Origin: Gammaproteobacteria bacterium
GTDB lineage: Bacteria; Pseudomonadota; Gammaproteobacteria; UBA6429; Thiohalophilaceae
NCBI GenBank assembly: GCA_011052165.1
Contig: DRJN01000286.1
Location: forward strand, 1 to 10,957
Reading direction: 5' to 3'
DNA length: 10,957 nt
A program made the position numbers and the translations under genes. The notes under the pieces are model-generated. The model was given only the letters and a program-made list of their open reading frames with translations. It ran no database searches and had not been told where the DNA came from. Numbering within the stretch: position 1 is the first letter of the stretch; every line of letters starts with the position of its first letter. Of this stretch, positions 5,647-10,957 are shown piece by piece.

Positions 5647-6903
5647 ATGAATCTGACTGAACTGAAACAAACTCCCGTCCCCGATCTCATCACCCTGGCC
5701 AGCAAAAACGGCATTGAGGGCACCTCCCGCTCAAGAAAACAGGATATTATTTTTGCCATTCTCAAGGCTCACGCTAAAAGCGGGGAGGACATCTACGGAG
5801 ACGGTGTCCTGGAAATTCTACAGGATGGCTTCGGCTTCCTGCGATCCGCCGAGAGTTCCTATCTGGCCGGACCCGACGATATCTATGTTTCACCCAGCCA
5901 GATCCGCCGTTTCAACCTGCGCACCGGCGACACCATTTCGGGCAAAATCCGACCTCCCAAAGACAGTGAACGTTACTTTGCCCTGCTCAAAGTCAGCGAA
6001 ATCAACTTTGATTCACCCGAAAATGCCAAAAACAAGGTTCTGTTTGAAAACCTGACCCCCCTGCACCCGAACAAACGTCTGGTGCTTGAAGTCGGCAATG
6101 GCGCCACCGAGGACATGACCGCCCGGGTCATCGACATGGTCGCCCCCATTGGCAAGGGTCAGCGCGGTCTCATCGTCTCCCCGCCCAAGGCCGGCAAGAC
6201 CATGATGCTGCACGACATTGCCCACTCCATCGCCCAAAACCATCCGGAAATCCATCTCATCGTCCTGCTCATCGACGAACGGCCCGAAGAAGTCACGGAA
6301 ATGGCGCGCTCAGTGCGCGGTGAAGTGGTCTCTTCGACCTTCGACGAGCCGGCCAGCCGCCATGTGCAAGTGGCCGAAATGGTCATTGAAAAAGCCAAGC
6401 GTCTGGTGGAGCACAAAAAAGATGTGGTGATCCTGCTGGACTCCATTACCCGTCTGGCCCGCGCCTATAACACGGTCATCCCCTCCTCAGGCAAGGTGCT
6501 CACTGGCGGCGTGGACGCCAACGCCCTGCACCGCCCCAAGCGCTTCTTTGGCGCCGCGCGCAATATTGAGGAAGGCGGTAGCCTGACCATCATTGCCACA
6601 GCGCTGGTGGAAACCGGTTCACGTATGGACGACGTGATTTACGAAGAATTCAAGGGTACCGGCAACATGGAAATCCACCTGGATCGCCGAATTGCAGAAA
6701 AGCGTCTGTATCCCGCTATTAACATCAACCGTTCCGGCACCCGCCGGGAAGAGCTGCTGACCAAACCCGATGAATTGCAGATGATGTGGATCTTGCGAAA
6801 AGTGGTGCATGATATGGATGAAATTGCCGCCATAGAGTTTGTTCACGACAAACTCAAGGCCGCTAAAACCAATGCTGAATTTTTTGACTCCATGAAACGT
6901 TAA
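5647..6903 (+). CDS. rho: Transcription termination factor Rho
   Basis: Rho is a ring-shaped hexameric RNA translocase that loads on C-rich unstructured RNA and uses ATP to stop RNA polymerase. The 418 residues equal the compact enteric form (419). Residues 1-47 are the N-terminal helical domain. The cold-shock-like primary RNA site follows, with RNP1 GFGFLR (61-66) and FALLK (111-115). The ATPase core has Walker A PPKAGKT (179-185), catalytic glutamate E211 in DERPEE, Walker B VILLDSITR (261-269), the Q loop around 278-290 (PSSGKVLTGGVD), and a C-terminal arginine finger near 366. No large insertion is present, unlike in many actinobacterial and Bacteroidetes Rho proteins. The ribosome site is poor (GAAG 11 bases upstream). 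Its bicyclomycin-pocket residues look standard. It follows trxA as in E. coli. Confidence 0.98.
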   Translation: MNLTELKQTPVPDLITLASKNGIEGTSRSRKQDIIFAILKAHAKSGEDIYGDGVLEILQDGFGFLRSAESSYLAGPDDIYVSPSQIRRFNLRTGDTISGKIRPPKDSERYFALLKVSEINFDSPENAKNKVLFENLTPLHPNKRLVLEVGNGATEDMTARVIDMVAPIGKGQRGLIVSPPKAGKTMMLHDIAHSIAQNHPEIHLIVLLIDERPEEVTEMARSVRGEVVSSTFDEPASRHVQVAEMVIEKAKRLVEHKKDVVILLDSITRLARAYNTVIPSSGKVLTGGVDANALHRPKRFFGAARNIEEGGSLTIIATALVETGSRMDDVIYEEFKGTGNMEIHLDRRIAEKRLYPAININRSGTRREELLTKPDELQMMWILRKVVHDMDEIAAIEFVHDKLKAAKTNAEFFDSMKR

Positions 6904-6911
6904 TAACCCTC

Positions 6912-6947
6912 TGCCGGGGTCTGGACGGTCTCCGGCACCCCCTCTTT
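6912..6947 (+). terminator. Hairpin after rho, possible terminator
   Basis: TGCCGGGG (6912-6919) pairs with CTCCGGCA (6930-6937) as an 8-bp stem with one G:U pair and a 10-base loop. The tail that follows is CCCC then CTCTTTA, only weakly T-rich, so efficiency is doubtful. Confidence 0.45.
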
Positions 6948-7033
6948 AGTTCCCCTGTGCGTACAAATCTGTCTATATTTTCATCAGATTTCATCTTTTT
7001 GACGCTCTGTAAATAGATTGGAATACAAACGCA

Positions 7034-7160
7034 TAGCGCTGTAAGCGCAGACTTCACATGAGCATTTTCTTCTAAGTTGCTTTGACAAGCTCTTGATTAT
7101 CAACGAGAATTTAATCTCGAACGCATCATTGTCCAACAGCCGTATTTCCTATGCGGTTTT
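7034..7160 (+). ncRNA. Possible small RNA between rho and the DUF3135 gene
   Basis: A transcript from the TTGACG/AATACA signal would start near 7034. It would carry a 5' hairpin GCGCT/AGCGC (7036-7040 and 7044-7048), a middle hairpin CGAGA/TCTCG (7104-7108 and 7115-7119), and end at an 8-bp stem (7138-7145 with 7151-7158, two G:U pairs) running into TTTT (7157-7160). This promoter-hairpins-terminator order fits a roughly 127-base small RNA, but no known family was recognised and the -10 is weak. Confidence 0.22.
7082..7110 (+). promoter_or_regulatory. Candidate sigma-70 promoter upstream of the DUF3135 gene
   Basis: A perfect -35 TTGACA (7082-7087) is followed after 17 bases by GAGAAT (7105-7110; 4 of 6 matches). 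The predicted start near 7117 leaves a leader of about 130 bases containing the hairpin at 7138-7158. Confidence 0.4.
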
Positions 7161-7247
7161 GCCTATCCCCCGGTAACCGGCGATCTGGCAAAATAGATGA
7201 AAACATACGTCATGATGGCGTCCCTGATAATTTGAGGGTACGGGGAT

Positions 7248-7619
7248 ATGAACAAAACGCAGTTACAGAGGGAAGAACTCAGCAACATTGATTTTGACCG
7301 CTGGGCAGAAATCGCCCAAACCGATCCGGAAACCTTTGAAGCCATGCGCGCAGAAATTATCAGCGTCTGTATCGGCAATGCCCCCCGGGATCGCCAACAG
7401 CGCATGCGCGGTTTGCAATGGCAGATCGACTGCCTGCGCGCCCAGTCCGATAACCCCCTGTCCACCTGCCTCAAAATTTCCCGCATGATGTGGGATAGCC
7501 TGCAAAAATTGGGTGACGTATCCCGGGATCTGGCTAACCCGGACCCGGCGATGCGCGAAAGCAAACCCGTCATGGCCACCGTCCTGCCTTTCAACCCGCT
7601 AAAAAATCGTCCAAAATAA
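7248..7619 (+). CDS. DUF3135-type protein of unknown function
   Basis: A 123-residue soluble protein with no signal peptide or membrane segment. I recognise the DUF3135 pattern from memory: an N-terminal FDRWAEIAQTDPETFEAMR segment (16-34), a central RMRGLQWQID (52-61), and a C-terminal KISRMMWDSL (76-85) followed by a less conserved tail. The composition suggests an all-helical fold. No catalytic motif is evident, and the family has no assigned role that I know of. GAGGG lies 9 bases before the ATG. It is followed by its own terminator-like hairpin and then rpmE, so it appears to be a single-gene unit between rho and rpmE. Its conserved arginine/tryptophan core could suit RNA or protein binding, but that is speculation. 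Confidence 0.75.
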   Translation: MNKTQLQREELSNIDFDRWAEIAQTDPETFEAMRAEIISVCIGNAPRDRQQRMRGLQWQIDCLRAQSDNPLSTCLKISRMMWDSLQKLGDVSRDLANPDPAMRESKPVMATVLPFNPLKNRPK

Positions 7620-7624
7620 AATCA

Positions 7625-7649
7625 GCCTGACTTGCTGTCAGGCGAGGTT
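7625..7649 (+). terminator. Intrinsic terminator after the DUF3135 gene
   Basis: GCCTGAC (7625-7631) and GTCAGGC (7637-7643) form a perfect 7-bp stem with the loop TTGCT, starting 5 bases after the stop codon. A short run GTTTTCC follows. Stem and loop are typical; the T tract is short. Confidence 0.65.
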
Positions 7650-7742
7650 TTCCGTATTATCAGCCGCCTCTTGGTATGTGGTGCCCGTTGTATATTCGAG
7701 CGGTGTGGCGACATACATCAATAAATTTGAGGTCAAGGACAA

Positions 7743-7946
7743 ATGAAAGCAGAAATACACCCCGCTTACGGCGATATTACCGTCACCTGCAGTTGTGGCA
7801 ACACCTTCAACACCCGTTCCACCAGCGCTAAAGACATCACTATCGAAGTCTGTTCGCAGTGCCACCCTTTTTATACCGGCAAACAGAAACTGGTTGATAC
7901 CGCTGGGCGCGTCGACAAATTCCGCCAGAAATACGGTATGAAATAA
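7743..7946 (+). CDS. rpmE: 50S ribosomal protein L31 (zinc-binding type)
   Basis: L31 is a small protein at the bridge between the ribosomal subunits. The 67 residues begin MKAEIHPAYG, typical of the family, and contain the four zinc ligands C16, C18, C37 and C40 of the C+ form, as opposed to the zinc-free YkgM/RpmE2 type made under zinc shortage. The C-terminal VDKFRQKYG is also characteristic. AAGGA lies 4 bases upstream of the ATG, a strong site. The gene follows rho after one intervening gene; in several Gram-positive genomes rpmE lies directly next to rho. The nuclease gene starts 8 bases later, so the two may share a transcript. Since the zinc form can release its metal, L31 also acts as a zinc store. 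Confidence 0.97.
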   Translation: MKAEIHPAYGDITVTCSCGNTFNTRSTSAKDITIEVCSQCHPFYTGKQKLVDTAGRVDKFRQKYGMK

Positions 7947-7954
7947 GGCCGGAA

Positions 7955-8803
7955 ATGCCTCCTATTCTGCTGCACAGGAAGTACAGCAAAAGCGTTTCGT
8001 GTTTGACTCCGCACTTTTTCACGTCGCTCGGAACATGCTGTCTGTTTCTAGCGCTTGCGCCAGGCGTTTTTTCGGCTCAGGTGCAAGCAGCGACCTGTCC
8101 CAGTCCCCGTTATGATGAAAGCGTCATTAGCAAACGCGTCATTGATGGCGACACCCTGCAACTTGACGATGGGCGCCGGCTGCGCCTGATTGGCGTGAAT
8201 GCGCCTGAACGCGGCAAAAACAGGCAGGCTGCCGAACCGCTGGCGGGCAGAGCATGGCATATGCTACAGACGCTGGCCGGTCCCGGCACCCCTCTCAGAC
8301 TACGCTGGGGAAAAGAAAAAAAGGACCGTTATGGCCGTCTGCTGGCCCACGTTTTTAACGCCGATGGCCGCAACCTCAGCGCCAGCCTGCTGGCCGCCGG
8401 GATGGGCGCCGCTATCCAGATCCCCCCCAACCTCTGGGCCTATCAATGCTATCTTCAGGCAGAAAAGAGCGCCCGCAAACAACACCGCGGGATCTGGCGC
8501 CGGGCGTATTTCGCCCCGCTCGACGCTAACCATCTGCCCAGCGGAGTTCATGGCTTTCATTTTATCCGTGGCCGTCTGAGCCGTATTGGCAAAAGCAAAA
8601 CCGCCCTCTGGTTGAATCTTGGCAAGCGCTTCGCCCTGCGCATTCCTAAAAAAGATCGTCGCTATTTCAGAAAAATTCGTTTTGATCAACTCATTGGCCA
8701 TGAGCTAACCGCCCGCGGCTGGATCTATGTCTACCGGGGACAGTGGCGCATGAACCTGCATCACCCCGCCTCGCTGGAAATCTCTGTCTCAAAACTAAAT
8801 TAG
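7955..8803 (+). CDS. Secreted thermonuclease family protein (SNase-like) with C-terminal extension
   Basis: This is a predicted exported calcium-dependent nuclease that would cut DNA and RNA. Residues 1-46 look like a long signal sequence: basic start, hydrophobic stretch SLGTCCLFLALAPGVF (24-39), likely cleavage after QVQA (43-46). The SNase barrel (about 57-185) has VIDGDT (62-67), RLIGVNAPE (77-85) and DRYGR (124-128). By alignment with staphylococcal nuclease the catalytic R35, E43 and R87 are R77, E85 and R128. D21 is D66, while the calcium ligand D40 is replaced by N82, as in many relatives. Residues about 195-275, ending MNLHHPASLE, look like a second small beta domain, possibly an OB fold seen in some family members. 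The start ATG is 8 bases after rpmE and preceded by GGCCGGAA. The long N-region makes the exact start uncertain. Confidence 0.85.
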   Translation: MPPILLHRKYSKSVSCLTPHFFTSLGTCCLFLALAPGVFSAQVQAATCPSPRYDESVISKRVIDGDTLQLDDGRRLRLIGVNAPERGKNRQAAEPLAGRAWHMLQTLAGPGTPLRLRWGKEKKDRYGRLLAHVFNADGRNLSASLLAAGMGAAIQIPPNLWAYQCYLQAEKSARKQHRGIWRRAYFAPLDANHLPSGVHGFHFIRGRLSRIGKSKTALWLNLGKRFALRIPKKDRRYFRKIRFDQLIGHELTARGWIYVYRGQWRMNLHHPASLEISVSKLN

Positions 8804-8898
8804 CTGCAAACGGTTCCCGACGATGCCGGCTTAGATCTACACTATCAAGTCTCATCACAACTGACCGACTCTTAACTTCTTTGCCAAGGAAAAACTGC

Positions 8899-10134
8899 AT
8901 GAGCACTGATACTCCCGAACAGAAAAAGCTTGCCGCTGACGCGCTTCGCTATCATGCTGAACCCATACCGGGGAAAACTGCCACCGCGATTACCAAACCG
9001 GTTGACACCAAGAAAGAACTCAGCCTGGCCTATACACCCGGCGTGGCTGCCCCGGTGCGCGCCATTGCCGAGGAACCTGATAATGCCTACCTCTATACCA
9101 ACAAGGGCAATCTGGTCGCTGTGATTACCGATGGTTCAGCGGTTCTGGGGCTGGGCCGGATGGGCGCGCTGGCCAGCAAGCCGGTGATGGAAGGCAAAGC
9201 TGTGCTGTTCAAGCGCTTTGCCGGCATTGATGTCACGGACATCGAAGTCGATGCTGAAACGCCAGGGGACTTCATTGACACCGTGCGCCGTATTGCCCCC
9301 ACTTTCGGCGGCATTAACCTGGAAGACATCGCCGCACCAGCCTGTTTTGAAATCGAACACAGCCTGAGAAAACAGCTCAACATTCCGGTCTTCCATGACG
9401 ATCAGCACGGCACCGCCATCATCATCGCTGCCGGCCTGCTCAATGCCCTGGAGATTGCCGGCAAGGATCTGGAATCCGCTCATATCGTTTGCCTGGGCGC
9501 GGGGGCCGCTGGCATTGCCGCCATGCGGATGCTTAAGAACCTGGGCGCGCGGCGCATCTATCTGCTGGATCGCAAGGGCGTGGTGCACCACGGCCGTGAG
9601 GATGTGAATCAGTACAAGTTTGAGTTTTCCCGTGAAACCCGTCGCCGTAGCCCCGCTGACGCCTTCGACGGTGCGGATGTTTTTATCGGGGTCTCCGGTC
9701 CTAACCTGGTCACTGCGGATATGTTACGCAGCATGGCCCCCAACCCGATCGTATTTGCCCTCTCCAACCCCGATCCTGAAATCGACCCGGCTCTGGCCCA
9801 TGCCACACGCGACGATCTCATCCTCGCCACCGGACGTAGCGACTACCCCAACCAGGTCAACAATGTCCTCGGGTTTCCCTTCATTTTCCGCGGCGCGCTG
9901 GACGTGCGCGCCACCTGTATCAATACCGCCATGAAAATTGCCGCCGTCAAAGCCCTGGCCGGACTGGCCCGCGAACCGGTGCCGGACGACGTGATTGACG
10001 TTTATGGCGGCGGACCCCTGGCTTTCGGTCCGCACTATATTATTCCCACGCCCTTTGATCCGCGCTTGCGCGAAAGGGTGGCCGGCGCGGTAGCCCAGGC
10101 CGCCATTGATACCGGGGTGGCGCGGCTAAAATAA
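8899..10134 (+). CDS. Malic enzyme (malate dehydrogenase, oxaloacetate-decarboxylating), short form
   Basis: The enzyme oxidises and decarboxylates L-malate to pyruvate and CO2 with NAD or NADP, linking the citric acid cycle to pyruvate. The 411 residues contain the family landmarks: LAYTPGVA with the catalytic tyrosine Y45, SKPVMEGK with the lysine K94, metal site LED (141-143), FHDDQHGTA (166-173), the dinucleotide loop GAGAAG (200-205), SNPDPE (289-294), and TGRSDYPNQVNN (311-322). It is the small bacterial type. E. coli MaeB carries an extra phosphotransacetylase-like domain of over 300 residues, absent here. The reading frame is open further upstream, into the nuclease gene, but the ATG at 8899 has AAGGA 8 bases before it and starts where family members start. 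Cofactor preference cannot be read safely. It converges with the last gene. Confidence 0.95.
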   Translation: MSTDTPEQKKLAADALRYHAEPIPGKTATAITKPVDTKKELSLAYTPGVAAPVRAIAEEPDNAYLYTNKGNLVAVITDGSAVLGLGRMGALASKPVMEGKAVLFKRFAGIDVTDIEVDAETPGDFIDTVRRIAPTFGGINLEDIAAPACFEIEHSLRKQLNIPVFHDDQHGTAIIIAAGLLNALEIAGKDLESAHIVCLGAGAAGIAAMRMLKNLGARRIYLLDRKGVVHHGREDVNQYKFEFSRETRRRSPADAFDGADVFIGVSGPNLVTADMLRSMAPNPIVFALSNPDPEIDPALAHATRDDLILATGRSDYPNQVNNVLGFPFIFRGALDVRATCINTAMKIAAVKALAGLAREPVPDDVIDVYGGGPLAFGPHYIIPTPFDPRLRERVAGAVAQAAIDTGVARLK

Positions 10135-10152
10135 AAAAAGGGGGCAACCCGA
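10130..10152 (-). terminator. Possible terminator of the last minus-strand gene
   Basis: On the minus strand, just past the stop codon, GGGTTGCCC (10142-10150) could form a very short stem, followed by CC and a T7 tract (10133-10139) and ATTTT. The T tract is good, but the stem is only about 3 bp. It overlaps the stop codon of the malic enzyme on the other strand. Confidence 0.3.
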
Positions 10153-10155
10153 TAT

Positions 10156-10782
10156 CTAAGGCGGGTGTGGCACCTGTTCTGTCTGCAATAATTTTTCAAG
10201 CGCCTGGATATCGGCGCGCGGCATGGGCTTGCTGTCCAGCGGACTCAGAGGCGGTTGGCGTGGCCCGTCCTGTGGAAAAATAACCATTTCAATCGGTACC
10301 TCTTCCGCGACAAACCGGTACACCGGCAAACTCTGCATCACGTCAGCCTGAAAACGCACCCGCTTCTCGCCCATCTCGAAGGGAATATTGTAGTGCAGCA
10401 GAAACAGATCGATCTCTTCCACCGTCGCGGCAATCACATGCAAAGTCACCACCGAATGCTCATCTGCGGTGCCGCGCAGAACGCTACCCACCAGCCGAGG
10501 ATTGAAATCCCTGAAAAACTGCATGGCGTGCAGCGCCGCCTCGCGTAAACGCCGCAACTCGACCGGCTGCCTATCCGCGCGAAAAATCCGCTGGTATTCC
10601 TGTAACGCAGACTCAATCTCGGTATTGCTGGGCATGTTGCGCGTATCCGCCGCGCCCAGATGCAGCGCCGCCTTGTGCTTGGCGGCATAATAATCGCGGC
10701 TTCCATTTTGCAACAGAATCTGCGCCGCCTCCTGAGCCAAACGCAGGCGCATTTGCTGGGCTTTGATGTTCCGGTTACTCAT
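10156..10782 (-). CDS. Conserved protein of unknown function with a nucleotidyltransferase-like core
   Basis: A 208-residue soluble protein. It resembles, from memory, a conserved family in Pseudomonas and related genera that begins MSNR and has a helical first half. Visible segments: helices at 4-24 (RLRLAQEAAQILL) and 76-92 (LRRLREAALHAMQFF), the motif NPRLVGSVLRGTAD (94-107), a strand VVTLHVIA (111-118), EVPIEMVIFP (161-170), and a proline-rich piece GPRQPPLSPLD (173-183). A glycine-serine turn followed by alternating strands resembles nucleotidyltransferase folds, but the usual two-aspartate signature is not clear (the nearest is HVIAAT), so activity is doubtful. I start at the ATG at 10780-10782. 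The frame is open 55 codons further up, but that part crosses a palindrome and a dispersed repeat and has no family-like sequence. There is no strong ribosome site. Confidence 0.75.
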   Translation of the reverse strand: MSNRNIKAQQMRLRLAQEAAQILLQNGSRDYYAAKHKAALHLGAADTRNMPSNTEIESALQEYQRIFRADRQPVELRRLREAALHAMQFFRDFNPRLVGSVLRGTADEHSVVTLHVIAATVEEIDLFLLHYNIPFEMGEKRVRFQADVMQSLPVYRFVAEEVPIEMVIFPQDGPRQPPLSPLDSKPMPRADIQALEKLLQTEQVPHPP

Positions 10783-10809
10783 GATTCTGTCTGCGTCTTT
10801 AGTACCCTG

Positions 10810-10835
10810 GAAATTATTTTGCAGAAAATAATTTC
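10810..10835. repeat. Perfect 11-bp AT-rich palindrome upstream of the last gene
   Basis: GAAATTATTTT (10810-10820) and AAAATAATTTC (10825-10835) are exact inverted arms around GCAG. It lies about 28 bases before the ATG of the minus-strand gene, in its leader or promoter, so it may be an operator for a dimeric regulator or an RNA hairpin in the 5' leader. Confidence 0.6.
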
Positions 10836-10870
10836 GTAACGGGAGCTTTGTCCGGGCTAGAAAAGCCTTT

Positions 10871-10898
10871 GTAGGGTGGGCACGAGTTTTGTGCCCAC
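10871..10898. repeat. GTAGGRTGGG-type palindromic dispersed repeat, copy 2
   Basis: GTGGGCAC-type arms: GTGGGCAC reads at 10876-10883 after a GTAGG start (with one base shared), and GTGCCCAC at 10891-10898, forming a perfect 8-bp inverted repeat around a 7-base loop. The opening GTAGGGTGGG corresponds to GTAGGATGGG in the copy at 3102-3133, while loops differ. It lies some 90 bases upstream of the last gene, within its upstream region. Confidence 0.6.
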
Positions 10899-10957
10899 AG
10901 GCATTTCCTTCCGTCGCCCACACAGAGAAACTCAAAGCTCCGGACATTTTAATAGCA

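Larger units (their letters stand above)
6904..7247. other. 344-base gene-free region between rho and the DUF3135 gene
   Basis: No credible protein frame lies here. Besides the rho hairpin it holds two promoter-like signals on the plus strand: TTGACG (6999-7004) with AATACA (7022-7027), and a perfect TTGACA (7082-7087) with GAGAAT (7105-7110), each with 17-base spacing. It also holds hairpins at 7036-7048, 7104-7119 and 7138-7158. One or both promoters may serve the downstream gene, or a small RNA. Confidence 0.5.

Noticed and set aside
7093..7103. TTGAT and ATCAA half-sites resembling an FNR box
   Set aside because: The half-sites are separated by 1 base (TTGATTATCAA), not the 4 bases needed by an FNR dimer.
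8743..8898. 52-codon upstream extension of the malic enzyme frame
   Set aside because: It overlaps the nuclease gene, has no family-like sequence, and the ATG at 8899 has a good AAGGA site.
8804..8898. Search for a promoter or riboswitch before the malic enzyme
   Set aside because: No convincing -35/-10 pair or conserved RNA motif was seen in the 95-base gap.
10783..10947. 55-codon N-terminal extension of the last minus-strand gene
   Set aside because: It translates a perfect palindrome and a dispersed repeat, and the conserved family start MSNR is at the internal ATG.

Overview
The window looks like a gammaproteobacterial chromosome. The block rhlB (minus), trxA (plus), rho (plus) has the same order and orientation as in Escherichia coli, and the RhlB, thioredoxin and Rho proteins align closely with the enteric ones from memory. 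The four-cysteine FNR regulator and the monofunctional 197-residue HisB fit a non-enteric gammaproteobacterium. A Chromatiales-like, possibly sulfur-oxidising, relative is only a guess, prompted by the SoxW-like periplasmic thioredoxin-fold protein. Most of the window is core metabolism and housekeeping, broken up by small palindromic repeats.

Layout. Bases 1-157 are most of a small non-coding element built as one long imperfect inverted repeat (MITE-like), lying 2 bases beyond the stop codon of hisB. hisB (minus) and an fnr-type regulator (plus) diverge from a 305-base region holding a plausible promoter for each. Next on the plus strand come a secreted protein with two thioredoxin-like domains (CPYC and CHAC) and a very small SET-domain protein, separated by a GTAGGATGGG-type palindromic repeat. 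A second dispersed repeat family lies between the convergent SET gene and rhlB. rhlB and trxA diverge from 110 bases. A 16-base-pair RNA hairpin and a T9 tract lie in the leader between trxA and rho.

Downstream of rho is a 344-base gene-free region with two promoter-like signals and several hairpins. It is followed by a DUF3135-type gene with its own terminator, rpmE (ribosomal protein L31), a secreted staphylococcal-nuclease-like protein starting 8 bases after rpmE, and a short malic enzyme lacking the phosphotransacetylase domain. The last gene, on the minus strand and convergent with the malic enzyme, encodes a conserved protein of unknown function. Its upstream region carries a perfect 11-base-pair AT-rich palindrome and a second GTAGGRTGGG repeat.

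Functionally, rhlB, trxA and rho join RNA unwinding/decay, thiol redox control and transcription termination. fnr points to oxygen-responsive regulation, but I found no consensus FNR site in the window. I did not find a phage, CRISPR array, toxin-antitoxin pair or defence island. The features most worth following are the MITE, the tandem-thioredoxin protein, the tiny SET protein, the possible small RNA after rho and the palindromes.
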